NCBI RefSeq assembly: GCF_001875325.1
Contig: NZ_MDDC01000001.1
Coordinates: forward strand, 62,001 to 126,000
DNA from: Neomoorella thermoacetica
Lineage (GTDB): Bacteria > Bacillota > DSM-521 > Neomoorellales > Neomoorellaceae
Length of the DNA: 64,000 nt
Direction: 5' to 3'
Shown here: positions 48,060 through 57,042 of the stretch, one piece after another
How positions within the stretch are numbered: position 1 is the first letter of the stretch
How the letters are laid out: every line of letters begins with the position of its first letter
Notes under the pieces: model-generated
Told to the model about the DNA's origin: nothing
Database searches by the model: none
The model's input: only the letters and a program-made list of their open reading frames with translations
Program-made: the position numbers and the translations under genes

Positions 48060-48794
48060 GTGCGCGACAACTGGGACTGGGAAGAGATCAAAGGAGAACC
48101 CCTCGGTGGCTGGTCCGGTCCGGCGCGGACCCTGCCACCGTCGCGGTTTCCCCGCCGCTGGTTGCGGCAGGCAGTAGTTACCGGCCTGCTCTGGGTCGGC
48201 ATTACCCTTCTGTTCCGGCTGGAGGGCCCCGGGGTGCAGCAGTTGCAGGTGGGGTTACGCCACTACCTGGCCGACCCTGCGGCCGATTATACCGCCGTGG
48301 TGGCCAGTGCCGTACGTTCGGGTATGTGGATGGATGCCTATGACCGGTGGGTTTTTCATACTCTGAAAAACCCGGACGGCGCCGTCCCGGCAACGGCGAA
48401 CCCTTCCCGGGTGGTCATGGCCCTGCCCCTTTCAGGGCGGATCACCCGTCCCTACGGGCGAGTAGAAGAAGACAACCAGCAATACTACCATAACGGTATC
48501 GATATCCAGGCTGACGGGGAGACGGCCGTTAGGGCCGCACTGGACGGCCGCGTCGTCCGGGTGGGGGAAGACCCGGTTTTAGGATTGGTAGTAGAGATTG
48601 ACCACGGCCAGGGCCTGGTAACGGTGTACGGCACCCTGGGGCAGGTCAAGGTTACCAGGGGCCAGGAGGTATCCAGGGGAACAGTAATCGCTACCCTGAC
48701 CGCTGGCAAGTCAGCCCGGCTCCACTTTGAAATCCGCCAGGACGGCCAGGCGGTAGACCCGGCGCCCTACCTGGGAGCCCAGGATAAGATCTAG
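48060..48794 (+). CDS. spoIVFA: SpoIVFA-like M23-family protein
   Basis: 244 residues: a basic N-terminal region, membrane helix (AVVTGLLWVGITLLFRLEG, about 35-55), then an LytM/M23 domain (HNGIDI, GLVVEIDHGQGLVTVYG, RLHFEI). The usual HxH pair reads RLH here, so one zinc ligand is missing and the domain is probably a binding scaffold. In Bacillus SpoIVFA holds SpoIVFB in the mother-cell membrane and controls pro-sigma-K cleavage. The spoIVFB-like gene follows 3 bases later. GTG at 48060. Confidence 0.82.
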   Translation: MRDNWDWEEIKGEPLGGWSGPARTLPPSRFPRRWLRQAVVTGLLWVGITLLFRLEGPGVQQLQVGLRHYLADPAADYTAVVASAVRSGMWMDAYDRWVFHTLKNPDGAVPATANPSRVVMALPLSGRITRPYGRVEEDNQQYYHNGIDIQADGETAVRAALDGRVVRVGEDPVLGLVVEIDHGQGLVTVYGTLGQVKVTRGQEVSRGTVIATLTAGKSARLHFEIRQDGQAVDPAPYLGAQDKI

Positions 48795-48797
48795 ACC

Positions 48798-49679
48798 ATG
48801 CGTGTCGGCCGGTTGGGTTCGACGGCCCTGGTCCTCAATGACTACTTCCTGCTCCTCATGGGCCTTTATTTTCTCCTGGGAGTCCTGCCCCAGGCCCTGC
48901 TGCTCTTTACAGCCGTGGCCTGCCACGAAGTCTGTCACGCCCTGGTGGCCAGCCGCCTGGGCTGGCAGGTCAAGAGCGTGGAATTTTTTCCCTTCGGCGG
49001 GGTGTCCCGCCTGTACAGGCCTGCAGGGTGGCACCTGCGGGAAGAAGCGATCATTGCCCTGTCCGGGCCGTTGGCGAGTTCCCTCCTGGCGGTTGCGGTT
49101 ACCCTGGCCGTTAATTATACCAGGCCCGCCCCGGTCTGGCTCCTCTTTTTCCGCCAGGTAAACCTGATTTTGGCCCTTTTCAATCTCTGGCCAGGGCTGC
49201 CCCTGGACGGTGGCCGTATCTACCGGGCCTGGAGGGCCCGGAGACACGGACTGGCCCGGGCTACCCTGGAGGGTTCTTACGGGGGACAACTGCTGGCCGT
49301 TCTCCTGGGTATTGGCAGCATCGCCGGCTTTTACCTGCACCTGGTGGACCTGCAGGGACTGGTCCTGGCCCTCTTTATATTTTACACAGCGCGGCAGGAG
49401 GGGGAGATGGCACCCTATATGTTCTGGCAGGACTTCTGGCGGCGACGGGGTATAAAAAAAGTCAACCCTTCCAGGGCGGGCCGGGTCTTCTGGCTGGTGG
49501 CCGACCCGGACCTACCTTTAAGCAGGGTGATCCGCTCATTTGCCCCGGGCTCCTTTAACCTGGTGGCCGTAGTTGGCCGGAAGGGCGGGCTGGAGGGGAT
49601 CGTAAGCGAAACGGAAATTCTGGAGGAACTCCTCTCCGGCGGGAGTGCCACCACCCTCACCAGCTTGCTTAAGAAATAA
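48798..49679 (+). CDS. spoIVFB: SpoIVFB-like site-2 intramembrane metalloprotease
   Basis: M50-family intramembrane protease, expected to cleave pro-sigma-K late in sporulation. 293 residues: zinc motif ACHEVCHALVAS (HExxH), third ligand in LPLDGGRIYRAW, several membrane helices, and a C-terminal CBS-like domain (SRVIRSFAPGSFNLVAVVGRKG ... IVSETEIL), as in Bacillus SpoIVFB, where it senses ATP. It starts 3 bases after spoIVFA. Confidence 0.88.
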   Translation: MRVGRLGSTALVLNDYFLLLMGLYFLLGVLPQALLLFTAVACHEVCHALVASRLGWQVKSVEFFPFGGVSRLYRPAGWHLREEAIIALSGPLASSLLAVAVTLAVNYTRPAPVWLLFFRQVNLILALFNLWPGLPLDGGRIYRAWRARRHGLARATLEGSYGGQLLAVLLGIGSIAGFYLHLVDLQGLVLALFIFYTARQEGEMAPYMFWQDFWRRRGIKKVNPSRAGRVFWLVADPDLPLSRVIRSFAPGSFNLVAVVGRKGGLEGIVSETEILEELLSGGSATTLTSLLKK

Positions 49680-49691
49680 CTTCTTTTTGGA

Positions 49692-49832
49692 AACGGCAAA
49701 GGAAAAAGGTACTAGGCCATAGTTTCGTTCACAAGCATTTGGGATACCCACCCTTTTCAATACCTGTTTGACCCGGCTAAAGTACTGTGAACGAAACTCT
49801 GGCCTATCTACACACGGCAAAGAGAAAAGGTA
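49692..49832 (+). repeat. Palindrome flanked by direct repeats upstream of the nif promoter
   Basis: AGGCCATAGTTTCGTTCACA (49714-49733) and TGTGAACGAAACTCTGGCCT (49786-49805) are inverted copies with one mismatch, 52 bases apart. They are flanked by direct repeats ACGGCAAAGGAAAAAGGTA (49693-49711) and ACGGCAAAGAGAAAAGGTA (49814-49832; 17 of 19 match). It may be a small inserted element or a set of operator sites; it ends at the -35 box of the nif promoter. Confidence 0.65.
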
Positions 49833-49861
49833 TTGACATCCGGTGGCGGTGCCCCTATAAT
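49833..49861 (+). promoter_or_regulatory. Consensus sigma-A promoter of the nif operon
   Basis: Perfect TTGACA, 17-base spacer, perfect TATAAT. No sigma-54 -24/-12 (GG-N10-GC) box is evident near nifH. Confidence 0.88.
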
Positions 49862-49903
49862 TACATCTAAGATAGATACAGGGTCGTATCTATTCCGGCG
49901 AAG

Positions 49904-50949
<1,046 letters not shown>

Positions 50950-50996
50950 GATAGCCCTTAGGGGAAGCAGGAACATTTCGAGAGGAGGTTTAGCTT

Positions 50997-51314
50997 ATGA
51001 AAATGATCCGGGCCATTATTCGCCCCGAAAAAAGCGAGGAAGTAGTAGAGGCCCTGGCCGGGGCCGGGTATGTAGCCCTGACCAGGATGGATGTAGCCGG
51101 CCGGGGCAAGCAGAAGGGTATTCACATGGGTAACGTCTATTACGACGAACTGCCCAAGGTGATGCTCATGCTGGTGGTAGAGGATAACGTAGTGGAAGAA
51201 ATCCTGGAGATAATTCTGAAAACGGCTGCTACCGGTAACTTCGGTGACGGGAAGATCTTCATCAGCCCGGTGGAAGAGGCCTATACCGTGCGCACTGGTG
51301 TCCCGGGGTTATAA
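50997..51314 (+). CDS. nifI1: Nitrogenase PII regulator NifI1
   Basis: PII (GlnB) family protein of 105 residues. KMIRAIIRPEKSEEVVEALAGAGYVALTRMDVAGRGKQKG and TGNFGDGKIFISPVEEAYTVRTG are PII signatures. In archaea and clostridia NifI1 and NifI2 form a complex that blocks NifDK when nitrogen is plentiful and is released by 2-oxoglutarate; this is established for methanogens, inferred here. It lies between nifH and nifD as usual for that type. Confidence 0.93.
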   Translation: MKMIRAIIRPEKSEEVVEALAGAGYVALTRMDVAGRGKQKGIHMGNVYYDELPKVMLMLVVEDNVVEEILEIILKTAATGNFGDGKIFISPVEEAYTVRTGVPGL

Positions 51315-51356
51315 GTAAGCGCAGGAACGAGGGGACTGCATAAGGGGGCAATCAGC

Positions 51357-51719
51357 TTGAAGGAGATTATAGCCATCATCAGGCCCAATAAAATCGCTCC
51401 CACCAAAGAAGCCCTGTCTGTACTGGGTTTTCCCGGCCTGACCGCCTGCAAAGTACTGGGACGGGGGAAACAAAAGGGCATCCTGGGGGAAGTTACCTTC
51501 AATGTCAGCCCGGAACTGCAAAAGCAGGAAGGGTCCATGAAATATGTACCCAAGAGAATGATCTCCCTGGTTGTGGCTGACGAAGACGTACCCTTAGTAG
51601 TGGCCGTGTTAATAAAAATCAACCGTACCGGAAAGGTCGGGGACGGGCGCATCTTTGTCTGCCCGGTAGAAGAAGCGGTGCGGATACGTACGGGCGAAAG
51701 GGGCCAGGCTGCCCTGTAA
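51357..51719 (+). CDS. nifI2: Nitrogenase PII regulator NifI2
   Basis: Second PII-family protein, 120 residues, with KEIIAIIRPNKIAPTKEALSVLGFPGLTACKVLGRGKQKG and GKVGDGRIFVCPVEEAVRIRTGERG. It has a longer T-loop region (FNVSPELQKQEGSMKYVPKR) than NifI1, as expected for NifI2, which contacts nitrogenase. TTG start at 51357 is the likely start, with GGGGG upstream. Confidence 0.92.
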   Translation: MKEIIAIIRPNKIAPTKEALSVLGFPGLTACKVLGRGKQKGILGEVTFNVSPELQKQEGSMKYVPKRMISLVVADEDVPLVVAVLIKINRTGKVGDGRIFVCPVEEAVRIRTGERGQAAL

Positions 51720-51747
51720 TTGCAAGTAGTAAAGGAGGAAGGAAACC

Positions 51748-53208
51748 ATGCCCATGGTAAAAATGAAGTGCGACGAGCTCATTCCCGAGCGGTATAAGCA
51801 TATTTACTACACGGAAAAAGAGCGGTCCGTCATTCCAGCCTGCAATATCGCCACCATACCCGGAGATATGACGGAACGCGGGTGCGCCTTTGCCGGTGCC
51901 CGGGGGGTAATAGGTGGGCCCATTGCCGATGTTATTGCAATGGTTCATGCACCCGTGGGGTGCGCCTGGTATACCTGGGGTACCCGCCGCCACCTGTCCG
52001 ACCTCTATACCTGGGCCACTCCCACCCGCCTCACCAATGTGGCCTTTAACCGGCGCTATTGCCTCTGTACCGACATGCAGGAAAAGGACGTGGTTTTCGG
52101 CGGCATAAAAAAGCTGGAGCAGGCTTGCCTGGAGGCCTTCAGGCTCTTTCCCGAGGCAAAGGGGTTGATTATTTTCACCACCTGTACCACCGGCCTCATC
52201 GGTGACGATGTCCAGGCGGTGGCCCGGAGCGTGGAAAAGAAGACCGGCCGGTTGGTCTTTACCGCCGAATCCCCCGGATGCTCCGGGGTGAGCCAGTCCA
52301 AGGGGCACCACGACTTCAATATCCAGTTTTACCGCCAGGTACGCAGTTTAAGGGAACGGCGGCCGGAATTAAAAATGCCCGAAACAGAAAAAACCCCGTA
52401 CGATATTTGTCTCATTGGCGACTACAATATGGACTGGGACTTAAAGGCGATACGTCCCCTGTTTGAAAAGATGGGTTTGCGCATCGTGGCCGTTTTCTCG
52501 GGGAATGAACGTATCGAAAACCTGGTCAAGATGCCGGACGTAAAATTGAACGTGGTCCACTGCCAGCGCTCCGCTGAATATATCGCCCAGATGGAAAAGG
52601 ACGGCTATAACATCCCCTTTATACGGGTATCTCTCTACGGTATCGAGCAGACCTGTAAGGCCCTGCGGGAAACGGCTGCTTTCTTCGGCCTGGAGGAGCG
52701 GGCCGAAGCGGTGATCGCCGAAGAGATGGCCCGGGTGGAAAAGAGCCTGGCCTTTTACCGTGAGAAGCTCCAGGGTAAGCGGGTGGCCATCTATGTGGGC
52801 GGGCCGCGAGTCTGGCACTGGATCAAATTGATGGAGGAACTGGGCATGCAGGTGGTGGCAGTAGCCTGCACCTTTGCCCACGAAGACGACTACGAAAAGA
52901 TCAATGCCCGGGCGCCGGAGGGGATGCTGGTCATCGACGCCCCCAATGAGTTTGAGATTGAAGAGATGCTCACGTCAACTAAACCCGATCTCTTCTTAAC
53001 CGGATTGAAGGAGAAATATCTGGGGCGCAAAATGGGCATTCCTACGGTGAATTCCCACTCCTACGAGAAGGGCCCCTATGAGGGGTTTGTTGGTATGGTT
53101 AATTTCGCCCGGGATATCTACCAGGGCATTTACGCCCCGGTATGGAAGTTCCAGTGGGGTCTCGACAGCACGCCGGTTATGACGGGGAGGGATGAGCTAT
53201 GCAGTTAA
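51748..53208 (+). CDS. nifD: Nitrogenase catalytic alpha subunit (NifD, with Vnf/Anf-like features)
   Basis: Cofactor-bearing alpha subunit, 486 residues. P-cluster cysteines: TERGCAFAG, PVGCAWYTWGTRR and FTTCTTGLIGDD. The GVSQSKGHH motif holds the Gln and His near the cofactor. The cofactor Cys is in NVVHCQRS, and the cofactor His is probably in NSHSYEKGPY. The segments GGPRVWHWIKLMEELGMQVV and NFARDIYQGIYAPVW are, from memory, more like VnfD/AnfD than classic Mo-type NifD, but no delta-subunit gene is near. Metal type is therefore unsure. It starts with AAAGGAGG, 28 bases after nifI2. Confidence 0.9.
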   Translation: MPMVKMKCDELIPERYKHIYYTEKERSVIPACNIATIPGDMTERGCAFAGARGVIGGPIADVIAMVHAPVGCAWYTWGTRRHLSDLYTWATPTRLTNVAFNRRYCLCTDMQEKDVVFGGIKKLEQACLEAFRLFPEAKGLIIFTTCTTGLIGDDVQAVARSVEKKTGRLVFTAESPGCSGVSQSKGHHDFNIQFYRQVRSLRERRPELKMPETEKTPYDICLIGDYNMDWDLKAIRPLFEKMGLRIVAVFSGNERIENLVKMPDVKLNVVHCQRSAEYIAQMEKDGYNIPFIRVSLYGIEQTCKALRETAAFFGLEERAEAVIAEEMARVEKSLAFYREKLQGKRVAIYVGGPRVWHWIKLMEELGMQVVAVACTFAHEDDYEKINARAPEGMLVIDAPNEFEIEEMLTSTKPDLFLTGLKEKYLGRKMGIPTVNSHSYEKGPYEGFVGMVNFARDIYQGIYAPVWKFQWGLDSTPVMTGRDELCS

Positions 53209-54677
53209 AAGAAATTCCTATCACCGGTATTCCCTACGACCAGCTTTATATAGAGAAGATTCCTGCCACGCCGGAGTATTGCCGGCGGCCGGCGGAACTC
53301 CTGCCTGCCGGTAACAGGAGCGTGGCTGTCAATCCCAATCGTACCTGTATGCCCCTGGGAGCCATGTGGGCCGTCCTGGGGGTCCATGGGGCCATTCCCT
53401 TCGTCCAGGGCGCCCAGGGTTGTACCACCTACGTCCGCTATACCTTCTGCCGGGTCTTCAAGGAACCGGCCACCATAGCCACCGCTTCCTTCCACGAGGA
53501 TGCGGCCGTTTTTGGCGGCCGGCGCAACCTGATCGAAGGCATTCGTAATCTGGTGGTCCGGTACTGGCCGGAGCTCATCGGGGTGGTAACTACCTGTTCC
53601 AGCGAGATTATCGGTGATGATATGGTCAGCTTCCTCAAAATGGCCCGGGCTAACCTGCGAAAAGAAATCGGGCCCGAGAAGGCCGACCGGATCCCCATCG
53701 TCCTGGTTAATACTCCGAGCTTCGCCGGTTCCCACGTCGACGGCTACGACCGGGCCTCCCGGGCCTTCGTGGAAACCCTGGCTACTGCCAGAGATAAGCC
53801 CAGCGGTAAGGTGAACATCATCCCCGGCCTGCTCTACCCCGGCGACATCCGGGAAATTAAACACCTGCTGCGGCATATGGACATTGAAGGCATCGTTCTC
53901 TTTGACATCTCCGATCCCCTGGACGCCCCTCTCCAGCCGCCGGTATCCCTTCCCTATAAACCCCCCGGAGGCACCCCGTTGGAAGACATCAGGGACATGG
54001 CCAACTCCCTGGCTACCTTTGCGCTCCAGCCCCATGCCGGCCAGGCCGGTGCCCGGTACCTCGAGCGGAAATTCGGGGTGCGGGCGGTAGTTGGGCCGCC
54101 GCCTATCGGCATCCAGGGTACCGATGCCTTTTTAAAGACCCTCCGGGAACTGACCGGCAAACCCATTCCCGAGAGCCTCCTGCAGGAAAGGGGCCGGCTG
54201 GTTGACTCCCTGGCCGACACCTTCCACCACACTATGATGAAGAAGGTGGCCATTATGGGGGATCCCGACGTGGTCCTGGGAGTTACCAGTTTTATCCTGG
54301 AAATGGGCATGGAACCTGTAGCCCTGGCCGGAGGTACGGCCAGCAAGACCTTCGACCACGACGTAGAGGCTATCCTGGCTGAAGCAGGCTATGCGGGAGA
54401 CCCGCCCCTGGTGGTCAACGGCGGCGACCTCCTGGAGTTTGAGGAATACCTGAAACAATTGCCCCGGTTGGACCTGGTCATCGGTAATTCCCGGGCCGTC
54501 GATATTGCAAAAGAACTCCAGGTGCCCCTGGTACGGGTGGGCTTCCCCATTTACGACCGCTTTGGTTACCAGAAACGGGCCATCGTCGGTTATCGCGGCG
54601 GCGAGGTGCTCCTGGCGGAGATCGTCAACAGCATTTTGGGCTACCAGTATCCTGACGACCGCACCCACCAGCTCTAG
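53199..54677 (+). CDS. nifK: Nitrogenase beta subunit NifK
   Basis: Beta subunit of the nitrogenase tetramer, 492 residues (shorter than the 523 of Azotobacter). P-cluster cysteines are in NPNRTCMPLGAMWAVLG, QGAQGCTTYVRYTFCRVF and VTTCSSEIIGDD. Also NTPSFAGSHVDGYD and the ending FPIYDRFGYQKRAIVGYRGG. ATG at 53199 overlaps the last codons of nifD, so translation is coupled. The N-terminal 20 residues are shorter than in Azotobacter. Confidence 0.93.
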   Translation: MQLKEIPITGIPYDQLYIEKIPATPEYCRRPAELLPAGNRSVAVNPNRTCMPLGAMWAVLGVHGAIPFVQGAQGCTTYVRYTFCRVFKEPATIATASFHEDAAVFGGRRNLIEGIRNLVVRYWPELIGVVTTCSSEIIGDDMVSFLKMARANLRKEIGPEKADRIPIVLVNTPSFAGSHVDGYDRASRAFVETLATARDKPSGKVNIIPGLLYPGDIREIKHLLRHMDIEGIVLFDISDPLDAPLQPPVSLPYKPPGGTPLEDIRDMANSLATFALQPHAGQAGARYLERKFGVRAVVGPPPIGIQGTDAFLKTLRELTGKPIPESLLQERGRLVDSLADTFHHTMMKKVAIMGDPDVVLGVTSFILEMGMEPVALAGGTASKTFDHDVEAILAEAGYAGDPPLVVNGGDLLEFEEYLKQLPRLDLVIGNSRAVDIAKELQVPLVRVGFPIYDRFGYQKRAIVGYRGGEVLLAEIVNSILGYQYPDDRTHQL

Positions 54678-54690
54678 AGGGGAGATCATC

Positions 54691-56004
54691 ATGGAGTTAT
54701 CCGTTGATATGCTCCCGGAACGGCGCCAGCACATGCAACGGGTGGGTCTGCCGGCCTGCAACCGGCCGACCATTCCCGGCGTGGTCTCCCAGCGGGCCTG
54801 CGTTCTTTATGGCGCCCGCTGGATGCTGGCGGCAATCAAGGACGCCCTTCACCTGATCCACGGCCCGGTAGGCTGCGCTTATTATAGCGAAACAGTCCGT
54901 AAAAAACGTTATGAAGTCTTTTCCACCGCCCTGGATGAAAAGGATATTATCTTCGGGGCAGGAGCCAAACTCGCTGCCGCCATCAGGGAAGGGGTACGCC
55001 TGCGACCCGCTGCAACGGCAGTATTTGTCTATACTACCTGTGCAGCCGGGCTCATCGGCGAGGATGTGACAGCCATTTGCAGGCAGGCTGAAGCGAATCT
55101 TGGGGTCCCGGTAGTACCTGTCAACTGCCCCGGTTTCTGTGGGGTGAGCCAGGGCGACGGCCACGAAGCCGCCGTCGTGGCCCTGCTGGAACACTTTATC
55201 GGCCGCGGGGGAGATGGCCCTCCCCTGGCAAAGAGCGTTAACATCCTGGGCGAGTATGATATACAGGGCGATTTAAAGGAAATTGAAAGGTTGCTACAGC
55301 GCCTGGGAGTAGAAGTACTCTGTGCCGTATCGGGGCGAGCTACGGTGGCCGGTCTGGCCCGGGCCCACCGGGCTGGATTGAACCTCGTCCACTGCGGGCG
55401 CACCGGCCGCCGCCTGGCCCTGGAGATGGAAGAGCGGTTCGGTATTCCCTGGCGGAAGGTTTCCTTCTTCGGCCTGGCAGAGACGGCCGCGGCCCTGCGG
55501 ACCATAGCGGACTTCTTTCACTGCCCCGAAAAGGCAATCTGGTTGGAGGAAGAAATAGAGTCTGCCAGGGAGAAGGCATCTCCCTACCTGGAGCGCCTGG
55601 CTGGAAAGAGGGTGGGCCTCTTCTTTGGCGCTTCCCGTATGGGTTCCATGGCCCGGGCCTTCCGAGAACTGGGCATGGAGGTTGTTTTCTGTGGTTCCCA
55701 GTTCGGCTGCCGGGAGGACTACGCCGAATCCCGCAGCCGCCTGGGCCGGGAGACGTTACTGGTCGACGACGCCCACGAACGGGAACTGGAGGAGTTTCTC
55801 CATCGTTACCGGCCCCACTTGCTGGTGGGGGGGAGCCGGGAGCAGTATATGGCCCACAAGCTGGGAGTTCCTTTCCTGGTCTTTCCCCAGGAGACCGCAC
55901 CCTACGCCGGTTTTAACGGTTTTGTCAACCTGGCGCGAGAGGTAGCGACCTTCATAGGAGCCCCCGTGTGGCGTCTGGCTGCCGGTTCACCTGCGCCGGG
56001 GTAG
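54691..56004 (+). CDS. nifE: Nitrogenase cofactor scaffold NifE
   Basis: FeMo-cofactor assembly scaffold subunit, 437 residues. Cysteines in SQRACVLYGA, GPVGCAYYSE, YTTCAAGLIGED and NLVHCGRTGRR sit as in NifE. Ligand residues specific to NifD (the GHH and the late cofactor His) are absent: the sequence reads GVSQGDGHEAA and FPQETAPYAG. ATG at 54691 follows AGGGGAG, 13 bases after nifK. No nifN is present in the window; NifE normally pairs with NifN. In the same operon, before nifB. Confidence 0.88.
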   Translation: MELSVDMLPERRQHMQRVGLPACNRPTIPGVVSQRACVLYGARWMLAAIKDALHLIHGPVGCAYYSETVRKKRYEVFSTALDEKDIIFGAGAKLAAAIREGVRLRPAATAVFVYTTCAAGLIGEDVTAICRQAEANLGVPVVPVNCPGFCGVSQGDGHEAAVVALLEHFIGRGGDGPPLAKSVNILGEYDIQGDLKEIERLLQRLGVEVLCAVSGRATVAGLARAHRAGLNLVHCGRTGRRLALEMEERFGIPWRKVSFFGLAETAAALRTIADFFHCPEKAIWLEEEIESAREKASPYLERLAGKRVGLFFGASRMGSMARAFRELGMEVVFCGSQFGCREDYAESRSRLGRETLLVDDAHERELEEFLHRYRPHLLVGGSREQYMAHKLGVPFLVFPQETAPYAGFNGFVNLAREVATFIGAPVWRLAAGSPAPG

Positions 56005-56139
56005 TTGCTCCCTGCAAGGGGCGAAAGGCCACTTCCGCGAGGGTCGTTCCGGGACGCACAGCTTCCAAAAAGCGTCGGATAATATTCACTTTAGAAGTTG
56101 CATTTGTATTAAGAGCCATTTCGAAGGGGGGAACAAACC

Positions 56140-56952
56140 ATGCCACAAGAGGCCTTTGACCAGCTCAGGGAGCACCCCTGTTTCAACCGGGCCGCCGCCA
56201 GGTGGTTCGGCCGCATACACCTGCCGGTAGCGCCGGATTGTAACATAAAGTGTCACTATTGTAACCGGCTATACGACTGCGCGAATGAAAACCGCCCCGG
56301 GGTTACCAGCCGCCTCATGGGCCCCGAAGAAGCCCTGGAATATGTCCGGCGGATGGTGACGGCAGACAACCGCCTCCGGGTGGTGGGTGTTGCCGGTCCA
56401 GGGGAACCCCTGGCCAACAAAGCCACCCTGGACACCCTGCTCAACGTGCACCGCCAGTTTCCGGAATTGATTACCTGCGTCAGTACTAACGGCCTCCAAT
56501 TGGCAGAAAAGCTGCCGGTCCTGCACGCGGCCGGGGTAAAGGCGGTGACAGTGACGGTAAACGCCGTTTCGCCTGCTATAGGCAGCCTGATTTACAGTCA
56601 TGTTTCCTACGGCGGTAGGATTTACAGGGGGACGGAAGGTGCTGAGTTACTCTGGCGGGCCCAGAGGAGAGGCCTTCGCCTGGCTAGGGAGATGGGAATG
56701 GTCGTCAAAGTGAATAGTGTCCTTATTCCCGGCATCAACGACAGTCACCTGGTAGAAGTAGCCCGGGCAGTAAAGGAGGCTGGAGCCCGGGTCATGAACA
56801 TTATCCCCCTGATTCCCCAGGGAAAATTTGCCGGCTTGCTTCCACCGCCGCCGGAGCGAGTCAACTTCTTACGCCGGGAGCTATGCCCCATTATTGACCA
56901 GGTGACCCACTGCCGGCGCTGCCGGGCCGACGCGGTGGGAATGCTGGTATGA
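56140..56952 (+). CDS. nifB: NifB radical SAM enzyme
   Basis: Builds the 8Fe-9S-C core (NifB-co) of the cofactor. 270 residues: N-terminal EHPCFN (cluster ligand), radical-SAM CNIKCHYCNRLYDC, VAGPGEPLAN, and C-terminal HCRRCRADAVG, the second cluster site. It has no NifX-like tail, as in archaeal and clostridial NifB. ATG at 56140 follows GAAGGGGGGA. The 135 bases before it hold no other gene. Confidence 0.95.
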   Translation: MPQEAFDQLREHPCFNRAAARWFGRIHLPVAPDCNIKCHYCNRLYDCANENRPGVTSRLMGPEEALEYVRRMVTADNRLRVVGVAGPGEPLANKATLDTLLNVHRQFPELITCVSTNGLQLAEKLPVLHAAGVKAVTVTVNAVSPAIGSLIYSHVSYGGRIYRGTEGAELLWRAQRRGLRLAREMGMVVKVNSVLIPGINDSHLVEVARAVKEAGARVMNIIPLIPQGKFAGLLPPPPERVNFLRRELCPIIDQVTHCRRCRADAVGMLV

Positions 56953-57042
56953 GATTTTAGTTTAGATTGTGAAGGCGGCAGGTAGAATTTGCCTGCCGTT
57001 TTCCTACCCGGTATACCAGTCATAATCCTGGAGGCGAGGTTA

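Noticed and set aside
54691-56004. Reading this gene as nifN, or as a second nifD
   Set aside because: The cysteine pattern fits NifE; NifN usually lacks some of these cysteines, and the cofactor-binding residues of NifD are missing.
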